Assembly (NCBI GenBank): GCA_030428865.1 | Contig: JAUIEK010000008.1 | Coordinates: 1-64,000, forward strand | Direction: 5' to 3' | DNA from: Bacteroidia bacterium | Lineage (GTDB): Bacteria > Bacteroidota > Bacteroidia > Flavobacteriales > Flavobacteriaceae | DNA length: 64,000 nucleotides | In this document: in pieces, positions 9,563 through 19,090 of the stretch | Position numbering within the stretch: position 1 is the stretch's first letter | Layout of the letters: the number at the start of each line of letters is the position of its first letter | Notes under the pieces: model-generated | Seen by the model: the letters and a program-made list of their open reading frames with translations, nothing else | Database searches by the model: none | What the model was told of the DNA's origin: nothing | Position numbers and translations under genes: made by a program

Positions 9563-10328
9563 AATCTCGGTTCTTTTTAAGAAGTTCGTTCGCCAAATTT
9601 AAGTAATTTACAGCACCTTTACTGGTTGCATCATAAGCAATGATACTTTCTCCATAGCTAGGTGCTTCTCCTAAACGCGTATTTCTTCTTATAATTGTGT
9701 TAAAAACCATACTGCTAAAGTGCTTTTTTACTTCATCTACTACCTGATTGGAAAGACGTAAGCGAGAGTCAAACATGGTTAACAACAAACCTTCTATATC
9801 TAGATTTGGATTATGTATTTTTTGCACACTTTTAATAGTGTTTAAAAGTTTGCCTAATCCTTCTAATGCAAAATACTCACATTGAATAGGGATAATAACG
9901 GAATTTGCAGCAACAAGAGAGTTAAGTGTAATTAAACCTAAAGAAGGAGCACAGTCTATTAAGATAAAATCATAATCATTTTTGATTTCCTGAATAGCTG
10001 ATTGCAACATGTACTCTCGCTTCTCTTTATCAACTAGTTCAATCTCAATAGCAACTAAGTCAATATGTGCAGGAATAATATCTACATTGGGTGAATTTGT
10101 TTTCTGAATAGCATTTTTTGCATCAGTAGTATGTTCTAAAACCTGATAAGTTCCTAAATCAATACTGTCAACGTCCAATCCTAAACCAGAAGAGGCATTT
10201 GCTTGCGGATCTGCATCAATCAACAAAACTTTTTTCTCCAAAACCCCCAAAGCAGCCGCTAAATTAACAGAGGTTGTTGTTTTGCCAACACCTCCTTTTT
10301 GATTTGCAATAGCAATAATTTTACCCAT
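9546..10328 (-). CDS. parA: Chromosome partitioning ATPase ParA (Soj)
   Basis: Deviant Walker ATPase that works with ParB in chromosome segregation. The start at 10328 (MGKIIAIANQKGGVGKTT) is chosen because this is where ParA homology begins; an in-frame ATG 69 bp further upstream gives no conserved sequence. It has Walker A KGGVGKTT (residues 11-18), LLIDADPQANAS, and ILIDCAPSLG. 260 residues is typical for the chromosomal form. It is the first gene of the cluster parA-parB-DUF5683-dapB-lepB-wbqC, and the untranslated stretch upstream (10329-10438) probably holds the promoter, though no clean consensus was seen. Confidence 0.95.
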   Translation of the reverse strand: MGKIIAIANQKGGVGKTTTSVNLAAALGVLEKKVLLIDADPQANASSGLGLDVDSIDLGTYQVLEHTTDAKNAIQKTNSPNVDIIPAHIDLVAIEIELVDKEKREYMLQSAIQEIKNDYDFILIDCAPSLGLITLNSLVAANSVIIPIQCEYFALEGLGKLLNTIKSVQKIHNPNLDIEGLLLTMFDSRLRLSNQVVDEVKKHFSSMVFNTIIRRNTRLGEAPSYGESIIAYDATSKGAVNYLNLANELLKKNRDYGKSH

Positions 10329-10438
10329 TAAAGTAATAGATTTAACCAAGTAAAAGTACAATTTCTTCGGGTTAAAAGAAATCAAAGATGTTAACAAAAA
10401 ACTAACAATCTAAATAGATGTCTAATTTGAATAAAAAG

Positions 10439-11902
10439 TTAATTTTTTGAAGGTACATTCTTTAGGATTTCGAGTAAGAACTTCCAAAATTTTTGAACAG
10501 AAGTAATACTCACTCGTTCATCTGGAGAGTGTGCGCCTTTGATAGTTGGTCCAAAAGAAATCATGTCTATTTTAGGATAATTTGTGCCTAAAATTCCACA
10601 CTCTAAACCAGCATGACAGGCAACTACTCTAGGACGTTCTTTAAATAAATTTTGATATACTTTTTTAAGAATAGATAATATCTCAGAATTAGTATTGGGT
10701 TGCCAACCAGGATAAGAACCTGTTAACTCAACTTCAAAACCAGCAAGTTCAAAACAAGATTGAATTGAATTAGCTAAATCGTACTTAGACGAATCAACAG
10801 ACGAACGAGTTAGGCATTGAATATCTATATTTCCATCTTTGACCAAGACTTTTGCTAGATTATTGGAAGTTTCAACTAAATCATCCATATCAGCACTCAT
10901 TTTGTTAACTCCGTTTTGAACAGTGTAAATAGATTTAATTAGACCTTCTTGGACACCTAAATTCACTATAGAATCTGGTTTTTTTGCAGGTTCAATTTCA
11001 ATAAAAAGATTCGGTTCAGTTGACTTTAGTTCGTTTTTTATTGATAGAATTAACTCTTTCATTCCATAATTGAAAGGTTCTTCAGAAACTTTATCAATAA
11101 CGATCCATGCTTTACTTTCTCTCGGAATAGCATTGCGTAAACCACCTCCATTTATTTCACTTACTCGCAATCCAAATAGTTCAAACCCATTGTATAAAAG
11201 ACGATTTAAAATTTTATTAGCATTGCCTAATCCTTTGTGTATATCCATTCCTGAATGCCCTCCTTGTAAACCGTTTACAGAAATTGTATAAGCTACTGTG
11301 TCAGCAGGCACAGCTTCTTGCTGATACGCTCTTCTAGCAGTGATATCAATGCCTCCTGCGCAACCAATATTGATTTCATCATCATCTTCTGTATCTAAAT
11401 TCAGAAGAATTTCTCCTTGTAGCAAATTGGCTTCAAGTCCCATTGCGCCAGTCATACCGGTTTCTTCATCAATAGTAAAAAGAGCTTCTAAAGAAGGATG
11501 ATCAACATCTTTAGAAGATAAAACAGCCATGATGGCTGCAACGCCTAAACCATTATCTGCTCCAAGAGTAGTGTCTTTTGCAGTAACCCAATCTTTATCA
11601 ATCAACATTTCTATTCCTTGATTATCAAAATCAAAAACGGTATCCGAATTTTTTTGATGAACCATGTCTAAATGGCTTTGGAGTACAACTGTTTTTCGAT
11701 TCTCCATGCCAACGGTTGCTGGTTTTTTGATAATCACATTTCCAACTTTATCAACAAAAGTTTCTAGGTTTAATGAGTTACCAAAGTTTACCATAAATTG
11801 GATAACTTTTTCTTCTTTTTTAGAAGGTCTTGGAACTGCATTTAAATCACAAAAGTGATTCCATAAAGAATTAGGTTGTAGTTGTCTGATTTCGGCACTC
11901 AT
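10439..11902 (-). CDS. pepD: Aminoacyl-histidine dipeptidase (cytosol non-specific dipeptidase, M20)
   Basis: Cytosolic zinc dipeptidase of family M20 that cleaves Xaa-His and other dipeptides. The metal and catalytic motifs are present: HLDMVHQ (His78, Asp80), LGADNGLG (Asp116), DEETGMTG (Glu146-Glu147), and LNLDTEDDDEINIGCAGG. The C-terminal half has HAGLECG and ISFGPTIKGAHSPDERVSI. 487 residues matches PepD. It is probably a single-gene unit, since the gaps to parA and to the nitroreductase contain room for a promoter. It probably feeds peptide-derived amino acids to metabolism. Confidence 0.95.
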   Translation of the reverse strand: MSAEIRQLQPNSLWNHFCDLNAVPRPSKKEEKVIQFMVNFGNSLNLETFVDKVGNVIIKKPATVGMENRKTVVLQSHLDMVHQKNSDTVFDFDNQGIEMLIDKDWVTAKDTTLGADNGLGVAAIMAVLSSKDVDHPSLEALFTIDEETGMTGAMGLEANLLQGEILLNLDTEDDDEINIGCAGGIDITARRAYQQEAVPADTVAYTISVNGLQGGHSGMDIHKGLGNANKILNRLLYNGFELFGLRVSEINGGGLRNAIPRESKAWIVIDKVSEEPFNYGMKELILSIKNELKSTEPNLFIEIEPAKKPDSIVNLGVQEGLIKSIYTVQNGVNKMSADMDDLVETSNNLAKVLVKDGNIDIQCLTRSSVDSSKYDLANSIQSCFELAGFEVELTGSYPGWQPNTNSEILSILKKVYQNLFKERPRVVACHAGLECGILGTNYPKIDMISFGPTIKGAHSPDERVSITSVQKFWKFLLEILKNVPSKN

Positions 11903-11954
11903 TTCATACTTTTTAGTATTCAGTTCAAAAGTAAGAAAACAGATTCCTAAATAG

Positions 11955-12587
11955 TTAGGAAATTTCTAAAATGGATTCTTCTAGTGGTTTTCGTACTTTT
12001 TTTAGGTCTTTCATATAATCATCTTCTGCACGATATCCTACAGGAAGAACCAAAACTGCACTTAAATTCTTTTCTTTTAAATTCAGAATCTCATCGTATT
12101 TGTCTGGAGTAAATCCTTCCATGGGGCAAGAATCAATTTTTTCAATAGCGCAAACTGTTAGTAAGTTACCCATTGCTATATAAGCCTGATTTTTTGCCCA
12201 CGACTGTAGTTCTTCTTTTGTTTTATCTTTCAAATTTCCCAAAAGATACTCTTTAAATGGGTTTAGAATTTCATCAGGAGTGTTTCTTATTTCTTTAATT
12301 CTTTTAAAGTAAGTAACAACATCTGCTTCATCTAAATTTGTGTCAATACATAATACTAAAACATGAGAAGCTTGTGCTACTTGTGGCTGATTCCAACTAT
12401 GTTCAACTAATTTTTGTTGAAGCTCTTTATTTTGAATAACTAATAACTTTATAGGTTGTAAGCCGTAGGAGCTAGGGGTTAAGTTAAACGCTTCTTTTAT
12501 TAAATCTATTTTCTCTTGAGGTAAGATTCTATTTTCGTCAAATTTTTTTACAGCATAACGCCATTTTAAACTTTCGATACTATCCAT
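11955..12587 (-). CDS. NAD(P)H-dependent oxidoreductase, nitroreductase family
   Basis: The 210-residue flavin reductase resembles NfsB and related oxygen-insensitive nitroreductases. It begins with SLKWRYAVKKFDENR, the FMN-phosphate Arg/Lys region of the family, followed by LTPSSYGLQPIKLLVI, the usual FMN-binding segment. Near the C-terminus are GNLLTVCAIEKIDSCPMEGF and LVLPVGYRAEDDYM, also family-typical. The physiological substrate cannot be told from sequence; quinones, flavins or nitroaromatics are possible. It is divergent from DUF2851 across 113 bp that carry promoters for both directions. Confidence 0.9.
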   Translation of the reverse strand: MDSIESLKWRYAVKKFDENRILPQEKIDLIKEAFNLTPSSYGLQPIKLLVIQNKELQQKLVEHSWNQPQVAQASHVLVLCIDTNLDEADVVTYFKRIKEIRNTPDEILNPFKEYLLGNLKDKTKEELQSWAKNQAYIAMGNLLTVCAIEKIDSCPMEGFTPDKYDEILNLKEKNLSAVLVLPVGYRAEDDYMKDLKKVRKPLEESILEIS

Positions 12588-12604
12588 TTACATAAATTTT
12601 AAAG

Positions 12605-12612
12605 CAAAAATA
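12605..12612 (-). promoter_or_regulatory. Possible -7 box for the nitroreductase gene
   Basis: TATTTTTG on the minus strand fits TAnnTTTG and lies 18 bp upstream of the start codon. No good -33 box was seen. Confidence 0.35.
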
Positions 12613-12655
12613 TTGCTATTTGAGTATACTCTTAGTTTGAAAATGATAATAAAAA

Positions 12656-12684
12656 TTGATTCTATGATAATTTAATTAGATTTG
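12656..12684 (+). promoter_or_regulatory. Promoter of the DUF2851 gene
   Basis: TTG at 12656-12658 and TAGATTTG at 12677-12684 are separated by 18 bases. This is a good fit to the Bacteroidota -33/-7 consensus. The predicted start of transcription is near 12691, about 10 bases before the ATG. Confidence 0.55.
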
Positions 12685-12700
12685 GTAACTTACCTACGCT

Positions 12701-13969
12701 ATGAAAGAAGATTTCTTGCATTACATATGGAAATTTCAACGGTTTTCTAACCCACTCGTAACTACAAAGGGAGAGTGTGTAGAAGTTGCGTCAGTAGGAA
12801 TGCAGAATCAACTTTCTGGTCCTGATTTTCTGAATGCGAAACTAACTATAGGAAATCAACTATGGATTGGAAACATAGAAATTCACATTCGTGCTTCTGA
12901 TTGGTTTTTACACAAGCACGAAACAGATACCAATTATGATGCTGTTATCTTACATGTTGTTTGGGAAGAAGATGTAGAGGTTTATGGAAGAGACAACAAT
13001 CCGCTTCCGACTGTAGAATTAAGTAAAATTATTTCTGAGGAATTACTGATTCAATATCAGCGTTTTGAATTTTCTGAAAATAGCTGGATACCTTGTGAAA
13101 AAATAGTTGATTTGCCAAAACCAGTTTTGTTGAGTAACTGGTTAGAACGATTGTTTGTTCAACGTCTGGAAAACAAAAGTTTATTAATAGAACAGTTATT
13201 GAAAAAATCGAATAATGATTGGGAAGCAGTGTTGTTTCAGTTATTGGCTAAAGGCTTTGGATTGAATAACAATGGCGATGCTTTTCTTCATTGGGCGCAA
13301 TCTTTCCCTTTCTCAATATTGAGAAAATTATGGCATGATAGTCAAGATGTGGCTGCTTTGTTTTTTGGTCAGGCAGGAATGCTAGAAGATGATATTGAAG
13401 AAGGCTTTTATCAATCGCTTAAAGCAAAGTATACTTATATAAAACATAAGTATCAACTAAATTTAGGCTCTAAAAATCAATTTCAGTTTTATGGACTACG
13501 ACCTCATAACTTTCCTACAATTCGTTTGGCTCAATTAACAGCTTTATACTCAGCTCATAAAACTATTTTTTCAATGTTAACAGGATCAATTTCTTTAAAA
13601 GAAGTTTATGATGTTTTTGATGTTGAAGTTGACAGCTTCTGGAATGAGCATTATACATTTTCAAAAGCATCTAAAAAAAGAACAAAACGGCTAACACAAA
13701 ATTTTGTTGACTTGTTACTAATCAATGTAATTATTCCTATAAAATTTACTCTTTATAAAGCAAAAAATGAAGATAAAAATGATGAATTATTCCAGTTAAT
13801 TACGGGAGTTTCGCCAGAAAAAAATACAATAGTAAACAAGTTTAAAGAAATTGGATTGAAATCGAAAAACGCTCTAGAAACACAGGCATTAATAGAATTA
13901 AAAAATAACTATTGCGCAAAGAAACGATGTTTGCAATGCGCAATAGGACATAAAGTTTTAAATAACTAA
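12701..13969 (+). CDS. DUF2851 family protein
   Basis: The 422-residue cytoplasmic protein carries the DUF2851 hallmarks: LHYIWKFQRFSNPLVTTKG near the N-terminus, LSGPDFLNAKLTIG, GNIEIHIRASDWFLHKH, and YDAVILHVVWEED. The C-terminus holds a four-cysteine cluster (CAKKRCLQCAIGH plus flanking residues) that may bind a metal. The family is found almost only in Bacteroidota and has no established function. The gene is convergent with the metalloprotease gene, with only 2 bp between the two stop codons, so transcripts may overlap. The start follows a good promoter match. Confidence 0.88.
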   Translation: MKEDFLHYIWKFQRFSNPLVTTKGECVEVASVGMQNQLSGPDFLNAKLTIGNQLWIGNIEIHIRASDWFLHKHETDTNYDAVILHVVWEEDVEVYGRDNNPLPTVELSKIISEELLIQYQRFEFSENSWIPCEKIVDLPKPVLLSNWLERLFVQRLENKSLLIEQLLKKSNNDWEAVLFQLLAKGFGLNNNGDAFLHWAQSFPFSILRKLWHDSQDVAALFFGQAGMLEDDIEEGFYQSLKAKYTYIKHKYQLNLGSKNQFQFYGLRPHNFPTIRLAQLTALYSAHKTIFSMLTGSISLKEVYDVFDVEVDSFWNEHYTFSKASKKRTKRLTQNFVDLLLINVIIPIKFTLYKAKNEDKNDELFQLITGVSPEKNTIVNKFKEIGLKSKNALETQALIELKNNYCAKKRCLQCAIGHKVLNN

Positions 13970-13971
13970 AC

Positions 13972-16413
13972 TTACTTTTTGGGATATAGAATATCATCAA
14001 TTCTAGAGATACAATCTCTGTAATGATATTTTGTTATTGTATTAACAGATCTTAAACTGGCTGTTTTTAATTGTTTTTTTAAAGCAGATAATTCTCCTTT
14101 AATAATGGAGACCAAATCTGAATTAGAAATCTCTTTTTCATTTAATAAGGTTCGCATTCGCTCAATAAACGATTTTTGTAAACCTCTTCTAAAAACATCT
14201 ACATTTTTTGTATATCTAGTTTCTGAAAAAATTCCATTTTTCAAATCATTAATCATATCAATAGGAGCATAGAAATCTTTTTGAGTCACTTCTGCATTTA
14301 TCATTCGTAATAATCTAGAAGAAGATAAAATAGAAAATAAATGTCTATTCTGTAATCTAGATATTTTTTCTACGTAACCTGCGTGATCAATGTTTTTTAC
14401 AACATCATTAGGGATAAGCCATTGTTGGGTTGAAAAAGTATTCTTTAATAGCCAGTCTATTGACTCTTTTTGTTTTGCTTTTGAAATCACGGTATAAACA
14501 CTTCCTGATTGCTCGGGTTTCTTATTTATTTCATAAACGCCACCAATATTATTGACTACATGTCCTACATAGCGACTCCATACGCTTAGTAACTCGCCAT
14601 GTAATTCTTTTAAATCATCATAATTGTTGGTTTTATCAGATGTCCACTTGGGTAGATTTTTAGCAACAAACCTTAAATTCTTTATGCCATATGTGCTTGC
14701 TTTAACAGGATCATCTCCTATTCCTTCTGTTTGAGATGCTGGGTCAAATCCATTCCATCTTTGAAAACCGAAAACAAATCTTCTATCTCCTTCTTTTTCT
14801 TTAATCCATTTATCAAGGGTTTTGACTTCTTCTTCGGGAGTTTTTACATTCGGAATAACACGATAACCCCAATTGATAGAGTAATGATCGTAAGGACCCA
14901 ACTGACGAATAAAACGAATGTTTTTATCTCCAGGTTGTGCAACATAGTTGTAGCGAGCATAATCCATAATACTAGCTGCAATCCCGTACTTTTGAGTAAA
15001 ATTTCCTGATCGAAGCGAGTCTACAGGGTATGAAAAACTAGCAGCCATATTATGTGGTAAGCCTAAAGCATGTCCTACTTCATGCGCAATTACCATTCGC
15101 ATCATTTCACCGATTTCTTCGTCTGGAGTATTCAAAGTTCTCGCAGAAGGATTTGCGGCGCCTGTTTCTAATAAATATCGATTTCTGTATGAACGCAAAT
15201 GATTATGATACCAAATAATATCGCTTTCTATAATTTCTCCCGAACGCGGATCGGAAACACTAGGTCCTGTTGCATTTCTGGTAGTACTAGCAACATATCG
15301 AATTGTTGAATAACGAATGTCTTCTGGACTAAACTCAGGATCTTCCTCTTTTGTTGGAGGATATTTTGCTATAATGGCATTTTTAAAACCTGCCGTTTCA
15401 AATACTTTTTGCCAATCTTCTACTCCTTGCTTAATATACTTTCTTAGTTTTTTTGGAGTTGCAGGATCTAAATAATATACAATAGGTTTTACAGGCTCGA
15501 CTAATTCACCTCTTTTATACGCTTGTGGATCTTTTGGTTCCAATCTCCAACGCCTTATAAACCGTTTACTGTCCGCTTTTAGTTCTTCTGAATTGTAATC
15601 AACCGTGCTAACAGTAAAGTAGCCTACTCGCTTGTCATACAATCTAGGCATCATAGGTTTTTCGGGCAAAAGAATCATTGATTGGTTTACACGAACAGTT
15701 ATTGTATTTGTGCTAGAATTACTAGGAGCATTATCAGCATCAAATGTAAAATCTTGAATAACCTCTACATTTTTTGGAAAACTTTTAATGTGATTGATAA
15801 AACTACGACTAGGATCTAGACGCTTTACTCTATAGTTTTTTCTAAACGTGCCTGGAATACCTGATATTGCCTTTATATCTGAGGTGAAAAACTTAGTTAC
15901 TTCTACTAAGTTTGCAGTAGAGTCAGGATTAATGGTTTTAATGTCAAAAGCATAAATAATGGGTTCTAAATTATTTGCTTTAACCGATTTAAAAATAGGC
16001 AGACTATCGTTTGCAATGGCACTATATGAGCGGGCTTTTAACAGAATTTTGTTTTTGAATTTCTCCCAAACAACAACTTGAGTATTTACTTTGGTTCCAG
16101 CATTTACATAACCACCTCCTAATCCTGATGGAATATCTTTTAAGCGAGTTACCCAAAGCATTTCTTTTCCTAATAAAGAATTGGGGATTTCGTAAAAAAA
16201 CTTGTTGTCTTTTTCGTGAACATGAAATAATCCTTGATCTGATTTTGTGCTTTTGTTCACAAAATCAGAGTACTTAGCTTCTTTCTTTTTAGCGTTTGAT
16301 ATTGGTTGATTTGTAGTATTTTTTTTGTTCTTTTTTGATTTTCTCCTTTGTGAAAAAACATCAGAAGAACTAGCAATACTAAGTATCGCAATGAGAAATA
16401 GTAAACGTTTCAT
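13972..16413 (-). CDS. Zinc-dependent metalloprotease (DUF5117/DUF5118 type)
   Basis: Exported zinc metalloprotease of about 813 residues. The start at 16413 (MKRLLFLIAILSIASSSDVFSQ) is preferred because it gives a clean signal peptide; an earlier in-frame ATG adds 12 charged or polar residues before it. After a basic linker comes the DUF5118/DUF5117 region (LWVTRLKDIPSGLGGGYV and following), and then the catalytic motif HEVGHALGLPHN, a metzincin-like HEXXHxxGxxH with a later Met (ASIMDYARYNYV). The family is common in Bacteroidota and is predicted periplasmic or surface-located; substrates are unknown. No gap-free operon partner; E1 lies upstream with its own terminator between. Confidence 0.92.
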   Translation of the reverse strand: MKRLLFLIAILSIASSSDVFSQRRKSKKNKKNTTNQPISNAKKKEAKYSDFVNKSTKSDQGLFHVHEKDNKFFYEIPNSLLGKEMLWVTRLKDIPSGLGGGYVNAGTKVNTQVVVWEKFKNKILLKARSYSAIANDSLPIFKSVKANNLEPIIYAFDIKTINPDSTANLVEVTKFFTSDIKAISGIPGTFRKNYRVKRLDPSRSFINHIKSFPKNVEVIQDFTFDADNAPSNSSTNTITVRVNQSMILLPEKPMMPRLYDKRVGYFTVSTVDYNSEELKADSKRFIRRWRLEPKDPQAYKRGELVEPVKPIVYYLDPATPKKLRKYIKQGVEDWQKVFETAGFKNAIIAKYPPTKEEDPEFSPEDIRYSTIRYVASTTRNATGPSVSDPRSGEIIESDIIWYHNHLRSYRNRYLLETGAANPSARTLNTPDEEIGEMMRMVIAHEVGHALGLPHNMAASFSYPVDSLRSGNFTQKYGIAASIMDYARYNYVAQPGDKNIRFIRQLGPYDHYSINWGYRVIPNVKTPEEEVKTLDKWIKEKEGDRRFVFGFQRWNGFDPASQTEGIGDDPVKASTYGIKNLRFVAKNLPKWTSDKTNNYDDLKELHGELLSVWSRYVGHVVNNIGGVYEINKKPEQSGSVYTVISKAKQKESIDWLLKNTFSTQQWLIPNDVVKNIDHAGYVEKISRLQNRHLFSILSSSRLLRMINAEVTQKDFYAPIDMINDLKNGIFSETRYTKNVDVFRRGLQKSFIERMRTLLNEKEISNSDLVSIIKGELSALKKQLKTASLRSVNTITKYHYRDCISRIDDILYPKK

Positions 16414-16489
16414 TGTAGTTTTTAATTTGACTGATAGATAATCAACCAAATTTATAAGTAGAGAAACTGATTTTCTCTAGAGAAATGTT

Positions 16490-16516
16490 AAAAAAATCCC
16501 AAATGTACATTTGGGG
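16490..16516 (-). terminator. Intrinsic terminator after the E1 gene
   Basis: CCCAAATG (16498-16505) and CATTTGGG (16508-16515) form an 8-bp stem with a 2-base centre. On the minus strand the stem is followed by ATTTTTTT. It lies 10 bp after the stop codon of the E1 gene. Confidence 0.75.
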
Positions 16517-16525
16517 TTTACAATA

Positions 16526-18973
16526 TTAGTATAAGGCTTTGAATTTTTCTGGATTCGCCTCGTGCATTATTTCATACACTTTTTCAAACACATCTTCTGC
16601 AGAAGGTTTTGAGAAATAATCACCATCTGTTCCGTAGGCAGGCCTGTGCGCCTTAGCTGTAAGTGTTGATGGTTTGCTGTCTAAATACTGATATCCGTTT
16701 TGCTTTTCTATAACTTCTTGAAGTAGATAAGCAGAAGCGCCACCTGGTACATCTTCATCAACTACCAATAAACGATTGGTCTTTGCTAATGATTTTACAG
16801 TATCTTGATTAAGGTCAAATGGGAGCAGGCTTTGCGCATCAATAATTTCAATATCAATTCCTGCTTGTAGCAAATCATTCGCTGCTTCTTCTACAACTCT
16901 TAATGTGGAGCCATATGATAAGACTGTTATATCAGTTCCTTCTTTGATGGTTTCAACCACTCCAATGGGAGTTGTGAATTCTCCTAAATTAGAAGGTAAG
17001 TTTTCTTTTAATCGGTAGCCATTTAGACACTCAACAATTAAAGCCGGTTCATCACTTTTTAATAACGTGTTGTAAAAACCTGCCGCTTTTGTCATATTTC
17101 TAGGAACGAGAACGTGAATTCCTCTCACATTATGTATAATACCGCCCATGGGCGATCCTGAGTGCCAAATACCTTCTAAACGATGCCCTCTTGTTCTAAT
17201 AATTAACGGTGCTTTTTGCTTTCCAAAAGTTCGGTAACGAAGCGTAGCTAAATCATCACTGATAATTTGAAGTGCATACAGTAAATAATCCAAGTATTGA
17301 ATTTCTGCAATAGGACGCAAGCCTCTCATTGCCATTCCAATTCCTTGCCCTAAAATAGTAGCTTCTCTAATACCAGTATCAGCAATTCTTACAGCTCCGT
17401 GTTTTTCTTGTAATCCCTCTAGTCCTTGATTAACATCACCAATTTTCCCTGCATCTTCACCAAAAATTAATACTTCAGGGTGTTTTGATAAAATTGCATC
17501 AAAGTTGTCTCTAAGAATAATTCTGCTATCAACCGATTTTGTTTCTGTATAAGTAGGCTTTATTTCTGAAACATTGATAGCGCTTTCCTCTGTTTCACTC
17601 ATTAAATGAGCTGAATATTTAGTGGTTGCTTTTTCAAATGAACTTTTAATAAATTCTTTGATTTCTTGCTTTTCAGGCAGATTTTCGTCTTTTATATAGC
17701 GTAAGACTTTTCGAGCTGTAGAGAGAATATCTTTTCTTATGGGCTCGTTAATAGATTGCAAGTCAGTATTTAGTTTCTGAATAAAAGAGCTATTACTGCT
17801 TTTTTGCGTGATCTTATCAATTATAGTAACTAAAGAGTTTGCTTCTTCTTTTATTTCTTTAATGAAGTCATCCCAAGCAGTTCGTTTGGCAGCACTAACT
17901 TCTTTTTTAGCATCTTTTTCAATAGCTAACAATTCATCTTCTGTATCAATGAACTTTAAAGTTGTTCCGTTGCTATCTTCTAATTCAAAATCTAATATCC
18001 ATTGACGCATTTTTTCAATACAATCAAATTCTTGCTCCCATTCTAAACGTTCTTTGTTTTTATACCGCTCGTGAGACCCAGATGTAGAATGTCCTTGTGG
18101 TTGTGTAAGCTCTTTCACATGGATAAAAACAGGAGTGTGTTGTTCTCTAGCAATTTTAGAAGCTTTGTTGTATACATCAGTTAATTGAACATAATCCCAA
18201 CCATTAACAACAAAAATTTCATAACCGTTGGTGTCTTTTTCTTTTTGAAATCCTTTAAGAATCTCTGAGATATTTTCTTTAGTCGTTTGGTGTTTAGCAT
18301 GAACAGAAATACCATATTCATCATCCCAAACACTAATAATCATAGGGACTTGCATCACGCCTGCAGCATTGATGGTTTCAAAGAATAAACCTTCGCTAGT
18401 ACTTGCGTTTCCAATAGTTCCCCAAGCTACTTCGTTACCGTTATTAGAAAACTGTGTGTAATTGTGTAACTCATTTACATTTCTATATACTTTAGAGGCT
18501 TGGGCAAGACCTAGCAAACGTGGCATTTGCCCTGCTGTGGGAGAGATATCTGCACTTGAGTTTTTTTGTTGCGTCAGGTTTTTCCATTGACCATTTTCAT
18601 CTAAAGAATGCGTAGCAAAATGTCCGCCCATTTGACGTCCTGCAGACATTGGTTCTTTTTCAATATCGGTGTGAGCATACAATCCTGCAAAGAATTGCTG
18701 GGCATTTAGCTGCCCAATAGCCATCATAAAAGTTTGATCTCTATAATAACCCGAGCGGAAATCACCATTCTTAAAAGCTTTAGCCATTGCTAGTTGAGGC
18801 ACTTCTTTCCCATCACCAAAAATTCCAAACTTGGCTTTACCAGTTAAAACTTCACGCCTTCCTAATAAGCTGCACTCTCTACTTATCCTTGCAATTTTAT
18901 AATCAGATAGAACCTCTTTCTTAAAATCTTCAAAGGAAATTTCAGGCGCTTGTAAAGTAACGGGATTTGACAT
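16526..18973 (-). CDS. 2-oxoacid (branched-chain type) dehydrogenase E1, fused alpha and beta subunits
   Basis: Thiamine-diphosphate E1 component that decarboxylates branched-chain 2-oxoacids and passes the acyl group to lipoylated E2. Alpha-like half: RDQTFMMAIG, SAGRQMGGHF, then the ThDP motif region GNASTSEG (188-195) and ISVWDDEYGISVHA. Beta-like half from about residue 480: VLIFGEDAGKIGDVNQGLEG, REATILGQGIGMAMRGLRP, and the C-terminal VVDEDVPGGASAYL. The 815-residue fusion is the usual Bacteroidota arrangement. No E2 or E3 gene is adjacent. An acetoin or pyruvate-type E1 cannot be excluded, but the alpha-beta fusion and motifs favour the branched-chain form. It ends in a clear terminator. 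Confidence 0.88.
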   Translation of the reverse strand: MSNPVTLQAPEISFEDFKKEVLSDYKIARISRECSLLGRREVLTGKAKFGIFGDGKEVPQLAMAKAFKNGDFRSGYYRDQTFMMAIGQLNAQQFFAGLYAHTDIEKEPMSAGRQMGGHFATHSLDENGQWKNLTQQKNSSADISPTAGQMPRLLGLAQASKVYRNVNELHNYTQFSNNGNEVAWGTIGNASTSEGLFFETINAAGVMQVPMIISVWDDEYGISVHAKHQTTKENISEILKGFQKEKDTNGYEIFVVNGWDYVQLTDVYNKASKIAREQHTPVFIHVKELTQPQGHSTSGSHERYKNKERLEWEQEFDCIEKMRQWILDFELEDSNGTTLKFIDTEDELLAIEKDAKKEVSAAKRTAWDDFIKEIKEEANSLVTIIDKITQKSSNSSFIQKLNTDLQSINEPIRKDILSTARKVLRYIKDENLPEKQEIKEFIKSSFEKATTKYSAHLMSETEESAINVSEIKPTYTETKSVDSRIILRDNFDAILSKHPEVLIFGEDAGKIGDVNQGLEGLQEKHGAVRIADTGIREATILGQGIGMAMRGLRPIAEIQYLDYLLYALQIISDDLATLRYRTFGKQKAPLIIRTRGHRLEGIWHSGSPMGGIIHNVRGIHVLVPRNMTKAAGFYNTLLKSDEPALIVECLNGYRLKENLPSNLGEFTTPIGVVETIKEGTDITVLSYGSTLRVVEEAANDLLQAGIDIEIIDAQSLLPFDLNQDTVKSLAKTNRLLVVDEDVPGGASAYLLQEVIEKQNGYQYLDSKPSTLTAKAHRPAYGTDGDYFSKPSAEDVFEKVYEIMHEANPEKFKALY

Positions 18974-19090
18974 ATAACTAGCTTTTTGGATTCTTGCAAA
19001 GGTAGTTTTTTTAAGTGAAATTTAAAAATATCCTTTTTCGTTATGAATTATTCAATGATATGGCTAAATAATAATGGTTTGGTGTGAAAT

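Noticed and set aside
8675-10328. parS site near parAB
   Set aside because: No palindrome resembling the parS consensus was recognised in or near the genes; sites may lie elsewhere.
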